Origin: Tetracentron sinense
Taxonomy: Eukaryota > Streptophyta > Magnoliopsida > Trochodendrales > Trochodendraceae
Reading direction: 5' to 3'
Assembly: GCA_015143295.1 (NCBI GenBank)
Contig: CM026570.1
Span: 26,667,250-26,731,249, forward strand
DNA length: 64,000 bases
Every line of letters begins with the position of its first letter. Position 1 is the stretch's first letter. Below are positions 8,901 to 21,832 of this stretch, piece after piece. Both the position numbers and the translations under genes were made by a program. The notes beneath the pieces were generated by a model. That model saw only the letters and a list, made by a program, of their open reading frames with translations, was not told the origin of the DNA and ran no database searches.

Positions 8901-11496
8901 TCCGGGCTCGTTTACCCGATTTGAGCATCGAGAGGCCCAGAATCCATACTTAGTACTTAGAAAGTATACTTCGACCAAAACCTAATAATGCGCACCGAAT
9001 CAAATAGGGGGTTGGATTTTGATGTCGTTACTTCTAATGCGTGTATTTTGACCCAACCTATGTGTGGAAATTTGTTTCGATGGAATCTGAGGTTGTTTGC
9101 TCGATTTGGGCTCTGAGAGGCCCGAAATTCATGCTTCGAAAGTATGCTTCGGCTTGAACCTACAAACGCGCACCAAATCCAAACCGGGGGTCGGATTTCG
9201 ATGTCGGTTCTTCAAACGCATGAATTTCGACCCAACCTATGTAGGGAAATTCGTTTCGATGGAATCCAAGCTCAATTGCCCGATTTGGGCACCAAGAGGC
9301 CCGAAATCCATACTTATAAAGTATACTTCAGCCTAAACCAACAAACGTGCACCAAATCCAAATCAGGGGTCGGATTTTGATGTCATTTCTTCTAACACAT
9401 GTACTTCGAGACAATCTAAGTGTGGGAATTCATTTTGATGAAATCCGAGGTCGTTTGCCCAATTTGGGCTCCGAGAGGATTGGAATCTATACTTGAAAGT
9501 ATACTTCAGCCTAAACCTACAAGCGTGTAACAACTCTAAATCGGGGGGTCGAATTTCGATGTTATTTCTATAAACGCATGTATTTCGAACTAGTCAAAGT
9601 ATGGGAATTCGTTTCGATGGAATCCGAGGTCGTTTCCTCAATTTGGGCAACGAGAGGCCCGAAATCTGTACTTTGAAAGAAAACTTCGGCATGAACATAC
9701 AAATGCAAACCAAATCCAAACTGGAGGTCGGATTTCGATGAAGTTTCCCCTAACGTGTGTAATTCGACCCAACTTAAGTGTGAGAATTTGGGCACCGAGA
9801 GGCTTGCATGATTAGAGCACCGAGAGGCTTGAAATCCATACTTAGAAAGTATACTATGGCCTAAACCTACAAAAGTGCACCAAATCCAAACCGAGGGTCA
9901 GATTTCGATGTCGTTTCCTCTAACGTGTGTATTTCAGCCCAACCTATGTATGAAAATTCATTTTGATGGAATCCGAGGACGTTTGCCCGATTTGGGCAAC
10001 AAGAGGCTCGAAATTCATACTTAGAAAGTATACTTGAGCCAACACCTTCAAACGAGCACCGAATCCAAACCGGGGGTCGGATTTCGATGTCATTAAGTTA
10101 ACAGGTGTATTTCAACCCAGCCAAAGTGTATGAATTCATTTCGATGGAATCTGAGGTCGTTTGCCCGATTTGGGCAACAAGAGGCCCGAAGTCCATACTT
10201 AAAAAGTACACTGCGGCCTAAACGTACCAACACGAACCAAATCAAATCCGGAGGTTGGATTTCGATGATGTTTCCTCTAAAGTGTGTATTTCGAACCAAC
10301 TTAAGTGTAAGAATTCATTTTGATGGAATCCGAGGTCGTTTGCCCGATTAGAACACCGAGTAGCCCGAAATCCATACTTAGAAAGTATACTTCGATCTAA
10401 ACCTACAAACGTGCTCCAAATTCAAACCAGGGGTCGGATTTCGATTTTGTTACTTCAAACGAGTAAATTTCGACCCAACCTATGTATGGAAATTCGTTTC
10501 GATGGAATCCGAGGTCGTTTGCCTTATTTGGGCACCAAGAGGCCCAAAATCCATACTTAGAAAGTATAATTCATCCAAAACCTAATTTGCGTACCAAATC
10601 CAAATCTGGGGTCGGATTTCGATGTCATTTCTGTTAATGTGTGTATTTTGACCCAGCCAAAGTGTGGGAATTCGTTTCGAAGAAATCCGGGCATGTTTGC
10701 CCAATTTCGACACCGAGAGTGGGATTTTCATACTTGGAAAGTATACTTCAGCCCAACCCTACAAACGCGCCCAAAATCCAAACCGGGAGTGGGATTTTGA
10801 TGTCGTTTCTTCTAATATATGTATTTTGACCTAAACTATGTGTGGAAATTCGTTTCGATGGAATCCGAGGTCATTTACCTGATTTAGGGTCCGAGAGGCC
10901 CGAAATCTATTCTTAGAAAGTATACTTAGGCCAAAACCTACAAACTCGAACCAAATCCAAACCGGGGATTGGATTTCGATATCGTTTTTGTTAACGCGTG
11001 TATTTCAACCCAGCCAAAGTGTAGGACATCGTTTCGATGGAATCCGAGGTCGTTTGCCCAAATTTGGGCAACGAGATGCCCGAAATGCATACTTAGAAAG
11101 TATACTTCGGCCTAAACATACAAACGCGCACGAAATCCTTAACCGGGGGTCGAATTTCGATGTCGTTTCTTCTAACGCGTTTATTCTGACCCAGCCAAAG
11201 TGTGGGAAATTGTTTCGATGGAATCCGAGGTCGTTTGCCCGATTTGGGAACCGAGATGCCCGAAATCCAGACTTAGAAAGTATACTTCGGACTAAACATA
11301 CAAACGTGCACAAAATCCTTAACCGGGGGTCGAATTTCGATGTCGTTTCTTCTAACGCGTGTAGTCCGACCCAACCAAAGTGTGAGAATTCGTTTTTATG
11401 GAATCCGAGCTCATTTTCCTGATTTGAGAACCGAGAGGCCCGGAATCCAAACTTAGACAGTATACTTCGGCCAAAACCTACAAACACGTACCAAAT
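5971..11496. repeat. 179-bp satellite array, block 2
   Basis: About 31 monomers in constant orientation. The adjacent monomers at about 8050-8410 share private variants (GCGTAGCAATTCAGAACCTC) and are recent local duplicates. The pair at about 11090-11400 shares AAATCCTTAACCGGGGGTCG and is another. A B-D'-E run at about 8.2-8.9 kb contains CATACTAAGAAAG at 8590-8602 and matches the flanks of LINE A2, so it serves as a paralogous empty site. Open frames of 60-160 codons here, often containing GRSILSKYGFRASRCPNRAN, are read-through of the repeat and not genes. Confidence 0.95.
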
Positions 11497-13783
11497 TAGT
11501 TTTGCTGTTTGTGATTGCTATGGAGGGATTCTCTTCTCTTCTCAACCATGCGGTTGGCTTGGGTCACATTTCATTGCATCCGAGGTTTGATAATCCTCTC
11601 ATCTCCCACATTAGTTTTGCTGACGATTTATTTGTTTTTCTCAAAGCAGACCAACAATCAGCCACTGAACTTGGCAGAGTCCTCACAAATTTCTCCTCTA
11701 TATCAGGGCTTCGACCAAATCCACAAAAGAGCCAAATGTTTTTTGCGGGGACAGCTCTATCGGTTCAATCAGCTTTCAAGCGCCTCTTGCATTTCAGAAT
11801 TGGAAGTTTGCCTGTCAAATACTTGGGAATGCATCTAATTTCCGGACGCCTCTTTGCATCTGCTTGTCAACCATTGCTTGATCGAATTCTCAGCAAAGTT
11901 CAAAACTGGAAGGCTATCTTCTTATCTTATGTTGGTCGGGTGGAACTTATCAAATCAGTCCTGAATAGTTTGCATATTTACTGGACCAAACTTCTTATCC
12001 TTCCCAAATCAATCTCCAAGCAAATAGAACAAATATGTTGCCGCTTCCCATGGTCTGGCAGTGATCTCCGAAACAAAATTCACCCCATAGCTTGGTCATC
12101 TGTTTGCTGCCCAAAACAAGAAGGAGGACTAGGCCTTCGTAAGCTTTCAAACTGGAATAAATCTGGTATTTTGCGACAAGTTTGGGCAATAGCATCTCAT
12201 TCGGACAATCTATGGGTAAGATGGTGCTCCAAGAAACTCATTCGCAACAAATTCTTCTGGACTATGACAATTCCCATAGATTGCTCTTGGAGTTGGCGGA
12301 AGATTCTTCAATCTCGCGAAGTTGCAAAAAACTTAATCACTCATTCCATAACTGATGGATCCAAGACCTCTCTCTGGCATGATCCGTGGCATCCAATGGG
12401 CATTTTATCTGAGCAATTTGGAGATCGACTACAATACGACTCAAGTCTTCCGCGCGATGCTTTGGTGGGATCTATTATATCTGATTTTACCTGGAATCCT
12501 CCCCCAGCGATTTCTGCAGATCTGTTATCAGTTTGGAATGAACTTCAACTGGTGGATATCAATGCTTCCTTACCTTCTGATCGAGTAATTTGGAAGCCCA
12601 ACCCCAAAGGTCAATACTCCCTCTAATCTGCCTGGGATAGCATCAAAGTGCGCAATCCTCTTATGTCTTGGTGGAGTCTGGCGTGGTCGGGCCAATACAT
12701 TCCAAGACATTCTTTTATTTTGTGGCTAGCCATGTCCAACAAACTTCAAACTCAGGATCGCCTTCTCTCCCTAAATATCATCACTCACTCCCGATGCATT
12801 TTCTGTTGGACTTCCTCTGAGAGTCTCCAACATTTGTTTTTTGAATGTCAATTCACATCCCAAATATGGAGATCAATTCTTAGCCTCTGTCGTTACTCTT
12901 CCAGGCAGATTCTTCCTTGGAATCGTGAAGTGGAATGGGCCGCCAAAGAATTTCATGGTATGCAACTTATTCAAAACGTCAAGAGAATTCTTTTAGCGCT
13001 ACTATATATCGCATTTGGAGTGAACGAAATAACCGCATTTTTTCTAATTCATTCAAGCCGGTGGACTCTCTAATTAGCCTAATTACCGCTGACACCAGGC
13101 TTAAGACTGAGGCCTTAAATGTGCTAGTGGAAGACTCTGCTTCAAATAGGGAATTCCTCCTTTCATGGCAGATAAACTCGAAGCTCCACAAGAAATCTGA
13201 AATCTGGTGCAAGTGGTCTCCGCCCCCTCCGAATCATTGGGTTCTCAATAGTGATGGTTCCATTCGAAATGGAGCAGCGGGCTTCGGATGTCTTATTCGA
13301 GATTGCAATGGATATCCGCTTCTAGCTTTCGCGGCAGGTGTGGCAGAAACAGACATCTTAAAGTTGGAAATCATGGCGATAGAAAGAGGTATTGATCTAG
13401 CGCTCACCCACGGTATCCAGCACATCTCCATCGACTCAGATTCATTACAGGCTACTCGCTACCTTCAGTCTACTAGCGATCCACCATGGTATCTTCAAAA
13501 TTTAGTCACTAGATGCATTCAAAAGCTGTCCAGATTTAACTCTCATTCCGTTCATCACATCTGGAGGGAAAGTAATGCAGGAGCAGACTTCTTAGCGAAA
13601 TTTTGTAATCTAAATTGTTCTATTATTCTCTTACCAAGGGATTTTCCCCCTGATCTGTCCTCCCTATTGTTTAAGGACAGATCGGGTTGCAAATTCCTTA
13701 GATTGTAATTTTCGCTTATTTATTTTATCTGGTCGGGGTCTGCCTAACCCCAGCTTGCCCTCCAAAAAAAAAAAAAAAAAAAA
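11497..13783 (+). mobile_element. LINE A1, 5'-truncated L1-type element
   Basis: The element begins inside the reverse transcriptase domain and runs to the shared 3' tail hairpin (GGGGTCTGCCTAACCCC) and a run of 20 A (13764-13783). It is nearly identical to LINE A2 (47270-54968) over its length, so both are recent copies of one family. Flanking satellite reads ACCAAAT on the left and (AAA)TCCAAACC on the right; any target duplication is at most AAAT. The first 8-10 bases do not match the corresponding part of LINE A2 (see findings). It has no promoter or endonuclease and cannot move by itself. Confidence 0.93.
11502..13708 (+). pseudogene. LINE A1 ORF2 remnant (reverse transcriptase C-terminal half, zinc motif, RNase H)
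   Basis: The reading frame opens at the end of the RT palm and keeps the catalytic FADD motif (SFADDLFVF, near 11613-11640). It then continues through the thumb (YLGMHLISGR, VGRVELIKSV), the zf-RVT region (CIFC...H...C) and an RNase H domain (LNSDGSIRNG, Glu in LKLEIMAIERG, SIDSDSLQ, ESNAGADFLAKF), ending in CKFLRL. It is broken by a nonsense change at 12624-12626, where LINE A2 has AAA for Lys and this copy has TAA, and by a frameshift between about 12950 and 13020. Compared with LINE A2 it has the uninterrupted RNase H junction at about 12930-12960, which is the empty site of nested LINE B2. Confidence 0.9.
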
Positions 13784-16700
13784 TCCAAACCGAGGGTCAG
13801 ATTTCTATGTCGTTTCTTCAAACACGTGTATTTCAACCCAACCTTTGAATGGAAACTGGTTTCGATTTAATCCGAGGTCGTTTGCTCGATTTGTGCACCA
13901 AGAGGCCCAAAATCAATACTTAGAAAGTATACTTCAGTCTAAACCTACAAACGCGCACCAAATAATAACCGGGGTCGGATGTCGATGTCGTTTCTTCTAA
14001 CGAGTGTATTTCGACCCAATCTAAGTGTGGAAATTCATTTTGATGGAATCCGCGGTCGTTTGCCCAATTTGGAAAATGAGATGCATGGAATTCATACTTA
14101 GAAAGTATACTTCGGCCTAAACATACAACACACACCAAATCCAAACCAGGGATCAGATTTTGATGTTGTTTCTTCTCACACGTATAATTTGATCCAACCT
14201 AAGTGTGGGAATTCATTTCGAAGGAATCCGAGGTCATCTGCCCAATTTTGGTTCCGAGTGGCCCGAAATCCATACTTAGAAATTATACTTCGGCCTAAAC
14301 CTATAATGCGCATTTCAACCTAGCCAAAGTGTGGGAATTCATTTCGATGGAATCCGAGGTCGTTTGCTGGAATTGGGCAACGAGAGGCCCGAAATCAATA
14401 CTTAGAAAGTATACTTCAGCCCAAACCTAAAACGCGTACCAAATCCAAATCGAGGTCGAATTTCAATCTCATTTCCTCTAACGCGTGTATTTCGACCAAA
14501 CCTAATGTGGGAATTCGTATCGATGGAATCCGAGCATTTTTGCCCGATTTGGGCTCCAAGAAGACTGGAATCCATACTTAGAAAGTACACTTCGGCCTAA
14601 ACCTACAAACGCGCACCAAATCCAAACCAGGGGTCGGATTTCGATGTCATTTTTGTTAACGCATGCATTTCGACCTGGCCAAAGTTTAGGAATTCGTTTC
14701 GATGGAATCCGAGGTCGTTTACCCGATTTGAGTATCGCGAGGATCGAAATCCCTACTTAGAAAGTATACTCCGGCCAAAACATACAAACGCGCACCGAAC
14801 CTAAACCAGGGGTCAGATTTCAATGTCTTTTCCTCTAACGCGTGTATTTCGACAAAACCAAAGTATGGGAATTCATTTTGATGGAATCCGAGGTCGTTTG
14901 CCCTATGCACGAAATCCGTACATAGAAAGTATACTTTGGCCTAAACCTAAAAAGCGCACCAAATCAATATCAGGGGTCAGATTTCAATGTCATTTCCTCT
15001 AACGCGTGTATTTCGACCAAACCAAAGGGTGGGAATTCGTTTCGATGGAATCCAAGGTCGTTTGCCTGATTTGGACACCGAGATGCTAGGAATTCAAAGT
15101 TAGAAAGTAAACTTCGGCCTAAACCTACAAACGCGCACCAAATCAAAACCGAGGGTCGGATTTCGATGTCGTTTCCGTTAATGCGTATATTTTGACCTAG
15201 CTAAAGTGTGGGAATTTTTTTCGATTGAATCCGAGGTCGTTTGCCCGATTTGGGTAATGAGATGCCCGAAATCCATGCTTAGAAACTATACTTCGGCCTA
15301 AACATACAAACTCGCACCAAATCCTTAACCGGGGGTCGAATTTCAATGTCGTTTCTTATAATGCGTGTATTCCAACCTGACCAAAGTGTGAGAATTCATT
15401 TTGATGGAATCCGAGCTCATCTGCCTTATTTGAAAACCGAGAGGCCCGAAATCCTTACTTAGAAAGTATACTTCAGCTTAAACTTACAAACGCACACCAA
15501 ATCCAAACTGAGGGTCGGATTTCGATGTCGTTTCTTCAAACTCGTGTTTTTTGACCCAACCTATGTATAGAAATTCGTTTCGAAAGAATCCGAGGTCGTT
15601 TGCCCCATTTGGGCACCAAAAGGCCTGGAATCCATACTTGGAAAGTATACTTGGGCCTAAACCTACAAATACGCACCAAATCCAAACCGGGATCGGATTT
15701 TGATGGCATTTCTTCTAACGTGTGTATTTTGACCCAATCTAAGTGTGGGAATTCGATTCGATGGAATCCGTGGTCGTTTGCCCGATTTGGGCTTCGAGAG
15801 GCTCGTAATTCATACTTAGAAAGTATACTTCGGCTTAAACCTCCAAACGCGCAACAAATCCAAACCGGGGGCTAGATTTCGATGTCATTTCTGTTAATGC
15901 ATGTATTTTGACCCAGCCAAAGTGTGAGAATTGGTTTTGATTGTATCTAAGGTTGTTTGCCCGATTTGGGCAACGAGAGGCCTAAAATCGGTACTTCGAA
16001 AGTATTCTTCGGCCTAAACATACAAAAATGCACCAAATCCAAACCGGGGGTCGGATTTCGATGTTGTTTCTTTATAAGCATGTATTTCTACCCAATCTAA
16101 TTGTGAGAATTCGTTTCGATGGAATCCATGGTCGTTTGCCCGATTTGGGCTTTGAGAGGCCCGAAATTCATACTTAGAAAGTATACTTCAGCCAAAACCT
16201 ACAAACGAGCACCGAATCAAATCTGGGGGATAGATTTGGATGTCGTTTATGTTAACACGTGTATTTCACCCAGCCAAAGTGTGGGAATTCGTTTCGATGG
16301 AATCTGAGGTCGTTTGCCCGATTTGGGCAACGAGAGGCCCGAAATCTACACTTAGAAAGTATACTTCGGCCTAAACCTAAAACCCGTAACAAATCCAAGC
16401 CAGGGGTCAGATTTCAATGTTGTTTCCTCTAACGTGTGTATCTCGACCCAACCTATGTATGGAAATTCGTTTCGATAGAATCCGAGGTCTTTTGTCCGAT
16501 TTGGGCACCAAGAGGCCCGGAATCCATACTTAGAAAGCATACTTCGGCCTAAACATACAAACTCGAACCAAATCCAAACTAGGGACGGATTTCAATGCTG
16601 TTTCTTCTAACACGTGTATTTTGACCCAATCTAAGTGTGGGTATTCGTTTTGATGGAATTCGAGGTCGTTTGCCCGATTTGGACACCAAGATGGTTTGAA

Positions 16701-16947
16701 TTCATAGAAAGTATCCTTCGGCCTAAAGTTACAAAAGCGCACTAAATCCAAACCATGGGTCGAATTTTGATGTCGTTTCTCTAATGTGTATAATTCAACC
16801 CAACCTAAGTGTGGGAATTCATTTCGATGGAATCCGAGGTTGTTTGCCCGATTTGGGCTCTGAGATGCCCGGAATCCAAACTTAGAAAGTAAACTTCGGC
16901 CTAAACCTATAACATGTACAAAATCCAAACCGGGTGTCATATTTCGA
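13784..16947. repeat. 179-bp satellite array, block 3
   Basis: About 18 monomers of mixed class. The monomer at about 14300 lacks roughly 50 bp between CCTATAATGCGC and ATTTCAACC and is a deletion derivative. The block ends at TTTCGAT (16941-16948), where LINE B1 begins with its poly(T). The part at about 16.4-16.95 kb is collinear with 26.3-26.85 kb, which provides the uninterrupted version of the LINE B1 site. Confidence 0.93.
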
Positions 16948-17017
16948 TTTTTTTTTTTTTGGGGGGAGGAAAGCTGGGGTTAGGCAGACCCCGACCAGGT
17001 AAATTAAACCAAACAAA

Positions 17018-20000
17018 TTACATCTTTAAATACTGATGGCCCCTAGCATCATCACTAACAATTTTAGCTAGAGTTAGGGGAAATTCATCAGTAGAAAGGA
17101 AAATCTCACTAGGAGAGTTACAAAACTCAGAGAGGAAGTCAGCAGCCTTGTTTGTTTCACGTGGCACAAATCTAATGGAAAACCTGTCGAAGCTTCTAAT
17201 TAGGACTTCAATATCCATCAGAACATTGGTAGATTTCCAAGGCCATACACATGCTTTGGATACACAGCACACCGCCCAAGAGGAGTCAGATTCCACTTGG
17301 ATACTCATCAAATGCAATCGTGTGGCTTCTTCAAGACCCCTTCTCACGGCCAGGAGCACCAAATCCAGAATCGAGTTTGAGTTACTAGTCCCGGCAAAAG
17401 CATGAACCACAACACCATTGTGATTTCGAAAAATGCATCCATAGCCGTGGTGAGTTGGTGACAAGGCTCCATCCGTATTAACTGTAATAACACCCGGTTC
17501 GGGAGGCAGCCAAGAGACCCAGGTAATGGTTTTTGTTCTCCATCTCAGCCTTAAGTTCCAGTTGTCTGCAATGGATCTGTTCCGAGGGCAGTCATTAACT
17601 TGATTCAAGTCTCCACCAAACTTGAGGGATACTTCCTCCATAATATTGTAAATAACAAAATCAGCTTGCATTAGAATATTATTAACCCTCCTTCGGTTCC
17701 TCTCCCCCCAAATATGGTACACAAAAGCTCCTAAAACCACCTTTCGGATCCGATTAGCAAAACTCTTACCACTCCACCTCCGGCTATACCATTGGATCAT
17801 GTCATTGGAAGTAGGGAAGGAACAAGGTCGTACCTGGATTTTTTGGGCTAAAGCATTCCAAATGCTGATGGAAAAAGGACATAACATAAACAAATGAGAG
17901 TGGTCTTCATGGGATCCATTGCAAAGTAAGCACCTGTCATCATTTATGACACCCCAACGGAGTAACTTGTCTCTCGTCATCAGCGCCTCCTTTATAGCCA
18001 TCCATAGAATGAAAGAATGCCGAGGAATGTTTCCTGTGTACCAAGTTAATTCATGCCATCGAACCATCCCATTTCGGGGTCTAATAGACTCCCAGGCCGA
18101 AATAAGCGTGAAGACACCATGGTGATCTGGGTTCCATATTATTTTGTCTGCAATGTCAGGAGCCATGGTTTGGATATAATTAATCTCATCCCAAGCCTCA
18201 AAAAGTTCTGGCTCAGTGGGGATAGGAAGATCCCAACTATTCCCATCTCGTAAGGCGTCAATAGTAGCACTCCTGTTAATACCATTCATAGGAAGGCTAA
18301 GGTGCCAGTTTTGGTGTAAGAGAATACCTCGAGGATGCCAAGGGTCCAACCAAACCCATGTAGATTGCCCATTCCCAATCAAATGTGTTACTGCACGCTC
18401 AGACAGGTGCCGCACATTTAGAATACTTCGAATACTCCATGATGGCGAAGATGGCATGTTCATGGTCCAAATGGAGTTGCTCCTCAAGTATTTGCTGTAG
18501 AACCACCGAACCCAAATAGATTCGTTGTTACAGGCCAGCTCCCACACCCTTCTCATAAGGGCACTTTTATTCCAATCTTCCACTCGCCTCAAGCCAAGGC
18601 CCCCTTCGGAACGCGGCATACAAATGGTACTCCAGGCTACCTTGTGACACCGTTTATCCATATCAACTCCTCCCCATAGGAATCCAGCAAATATACTCTC
18701 TATAGTTCGAGATGTGGCTTTAGGTAACAAAAACACATTGCGCCAGAATAATGGAAAGCTACTCAAAACAGCCTTGATAAGTTCTATCCTCCCTGCATAG
18801 GATAGACTTCTATGTTTCCATGAAGCCATATGAGCCTGAATCTTCTCAACAAGAGGAGTGCAGTCTCTCTTCGTAAGCCGGGTAGTAGATAAAGGAACTC
18901 CGAGATATCTCACTGGTAGTCTGCCTTTGTTTATGCAAAGGATACGCTCAATCAAATGGAGGTTTCTGCTGGTCACATTACTTACAAAAAATTGCGATTT
19001 GCTGGTGTTGACATCAAGGCCAGAGATTTTGAAGCTGTCAAGAGTTGCTTTGATACTTGTAATAGACCCAATATTGGCTTCAGAAAAAATAATAATATCG
19101 TCAGCGAAACATAGGTGAGTAATCAAAGGAGTAGTGCAGAAAGGGTGTGGCTTGAGTAACCCTGCACGTGCTCTAGAGTCGAGTTCATGCGAAAGAACCT
19201 GCATAACGATCATAAAAAGGTATGGAGAGACGGGATCCCCTTGTCTTAATCCCCGACCACAACCAAAGAATCCCTCCCTATTTCCATTAATCATCACGGC
19301 AAATTTTGCTCCCGTGATCAAAGCCATGATGCGGTCAATAAAGATCCCAGGGAACCCCATAGTTGCCATTGCTTCCTCAAGGAATTTCCAGCTCACCGAG
19401 TTATATGCTTTCTGTAAGTCTAGTTTTATTGCAATTCTCGGCTTGCCTTTGTGAAGGTGGTAGTTATGGACTAGGCTTTGGCACAACAATATATTATCCG
19501 TAATCCGACGCCCTTTAATAAATGCAGACTGGCTTGGTCCAACTATAGAAGGCATCACAACCTGCATTCGACGAACCAAGATTTTGGAGATGCATCTGTA
19601 AATGACATTGCACACAGAGATCGGTCGAAATTCACTAAATGAGCATGGCCTATCAACTTTAGGAATTAAGGATATCAACGTAGCATTCATCTCCCCCAAT
19701 AGCTTCCCGCTTTCAAAGAAACTAAGAATTGCTCTTGATACATCTTGGCTTACAATAGTCCAGCAGTGTTGGAAGAATTTTGCTGTAAAACCATCTGGGC
19801 CTGGTGCTTTCTCGCCATCAGAACTAAATATTGAGGCTTTTATCTCATCCATCAAGATAGGACCGCATAGCAAGTTTTGCTCATCCCTGTTTAAGGAGTT
19901 CATGGTAGAAAATTCAAATCGGGCCTGGTTTTCACTATGATTACCTTGTAAGGTATTGGAGAAGTAATGAACTGCTTCTCTAGCAATCTGTTGCGCGTCC

Positions 20001-21137
20001 GTAATGATGGTTCCCCCACGATCACGGATAGAATCGATTCTATTCCGGCTCCTCCGGGCACAAAGAGATTTATAGAAAAAAGCACTGTTGGAGTCACCAA
20101 GTTTTAACCAAGTTACACGGGACTTTTGCCTTAATTCGGCTTCTTCCCATTTAAGGAGCTCAGCCAGTTTATGTTTAGTAGTCCGATGGTCCAACTGGAT
20201 AGGCGCACTATCTGGTTCCAAATTAAGCCTGATGGTGATCTCTTCCAACTTTGCCCTGCATTCAGCCACCTGTTTTTGGATATGCCCAAACGTTCTACAA
20301 CTCCATTCTTTGAGAGCCATTTTGACAGCCCGTAGTTTTGAAACAAGCTTAAACATTGGTGTCCCACGCACCTCTGTAGTCCAGGCTTTAGAAACAATAG
20401 CTAGGAAATCTTCATGAGTGGTCCAAAAATTATAAAACTTGAAGGACTTACCAGATCTGTGAGTCTCAAAATTGAACCTAGCAACAATCCGGGAGTGATC
20501 AGATGTATTCCCACCCTTAAAAAAAGCCTCAGCTTCAGGAAATCTCTGATTCCATTCTGGATTGACAAGACATCTGTCCAGTTTGCAAGAAATACGACCT
20601 GGTCCAATGCTTCCATTCGACCACGAGAACATGCCTCCCTTCCATTTAAGGTCAACTAAATTCGCATCATCCAAGCAGCTCAGCCCCGGTTGCAGGAATC
20701 TTTGTGGCACACGATTACCACCCCTTTTTTCTGAGCTATAAAGGGTAGTATTGAAGTCGCCAAGAACCATCCAGGCACAGGTTTTCCCGTTGGGAGAATA
20801 ATTTAGAGCCGTACACGATAGTAACCATAATGGGGGATGTCCAATTCGTTTTAATGACCATGCAGTGTATAAATTGGTCAGCGATGTGCAATGGGGTGAC
20901 CGTTAGCTGCGCGGTATCCCATATGATCCAGATCCTGCCATTCGGCGCAATAGAGTAATTATCAATGCGCGCCCACGTAGGCGCTAGCTTCTTCATAACT
21001 TTGCTAGCATTCTCCTCCCTGATTTTTGTTTCAAGTAGACCAGCAAAACTAACCTTGGTTTTGTTCAAAAAATCAATAGTGTCTTTCTGCCTGAGAGAGC
21101 TATTGAGCCCTCTAACATTCCAGGAACTAAGCAACAT
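17018..21137 (-). pseudogene. LINE B1 ORF2: AP endonuclease, reverse transcriptase, RNase H; frameshifted
   Basis: Translation should start at the ATG at 21137-21135 (MLLSSWNVRGLN), about 95 nt after the ORF1 stop. The first frame carries the endonuclease motifs SWNVRGLN and LLETKI. Near 20770 about 40-45 bp are missing relative to LINE D and the frame shifts; the second frame runs unbroken from LGDFNTTLYS for 1250 codons to a stop at 17018. It contains the endonuclease SDHSRIV motif, RT motifs (KAPGPDGFTAKFF, IKLDLQKAYNSVSW, GLRQGDPVSPYLF, CFADDIIIF), a zf-RVT cysteine-histidine region (CLLCNGSHEDHSH) and RNase H. In RNase H the catalytic Glu found in nested LINE B2 (DLELLAVRRG) is Val here (DLVLLAVRRG). 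Dead by frameshift and by this substitution. Confidence 0.92.
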
Positions 21138-21231
21138 AGATAACAGAAGCAAGATACGACAAAACAAAACGACCACGCCCAACCCCTACATTTAGGTTCT
21201 GGGAATATCTACACTAGTGCCTACAGCACCC

Positions 21232-21832
21232 TCAATACCCTGTACAGGGTTGGTCTTGATCCTCAACTCTAATCACATCCCGTGGAGGTAGGGTGTGACA
21301 TTGCTGATCCTCCTCTCCATGCGCTAAATGTAATCTAGCCGAGTGATGTGAATGCAAAGGACCAGCAGGGGAGACGTCAGAACCCTCCAAGGACATCGCA
21401 CCAGCCTTAGAACCTGAAAAGGTGTTATTGACCACTGAACTAGGCAAATCCCCATTCCCTATCAAGGAAGAACGACTTCCAAGAGGTTCTGTGCCAGGAG
21501 GACAGGCATTAACATCATTAAGGAGAGAAAAATAAGTTCTGGATCCACCAACCCCCTGGGCCCCACAAGGCTGTAACTGGGCAGGAGGCCCCAAAGGAAC
21601 ATTCGGAGATGCACCAACCCCAATGTCTCTAGCAGATCGCACACCACCCTTTTTAGAGAAAAGCTGATTCACCTCTTCCAAACTCAACAAAGAAGACTTT
21701 TGCACCCCAAAAGAAAGAGCTTGCAGACTTTGCATTAAAGTGATTTCCTGACAAGCTGGTCTTATCAACGGGATTAGGGGACCTTTTCCCACTCCGAGCA
21801 TCACACCCAGTAAACCTCCCACCACCGGCCAT
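21232..21832 (-). pseudogene. LINE B1 ORF1 remnant with large internal deletion
   Basis: An ATG at 21832 opens MAGGGRFTGCDARSGKRSPN, a start typical in style for plant L1 ORF1. This frame reads about 60 codons to a stop at 21653. The neighbouring frame then continues from about 21700 (SSLLSLEEVNQLFSKKGG) to a stop at 21232. The middle of a normal ORF1, with its DUF4283 RNA-binding domain and CCHC zinc knuckle, is absent, so only the N-terminal tail and the variable C-terminal region are left. The product could not act as the RNA-binding partner of ORF2. Confidence 0.7.

Noticed and set aside
11005-11487. Open frame of 160 codons on the minus strand with repeated GRSILSKYGFRASRCPNRAN-like segments, and many similar frames across the array
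   Set aside because: They follow satellite monomers, recur in both strands and several frames, and end wherever a monomer variant brings a stop. Because 179 is not a multiple of 3, frames rotate each unit. No start context, domain or conservation supports coding.
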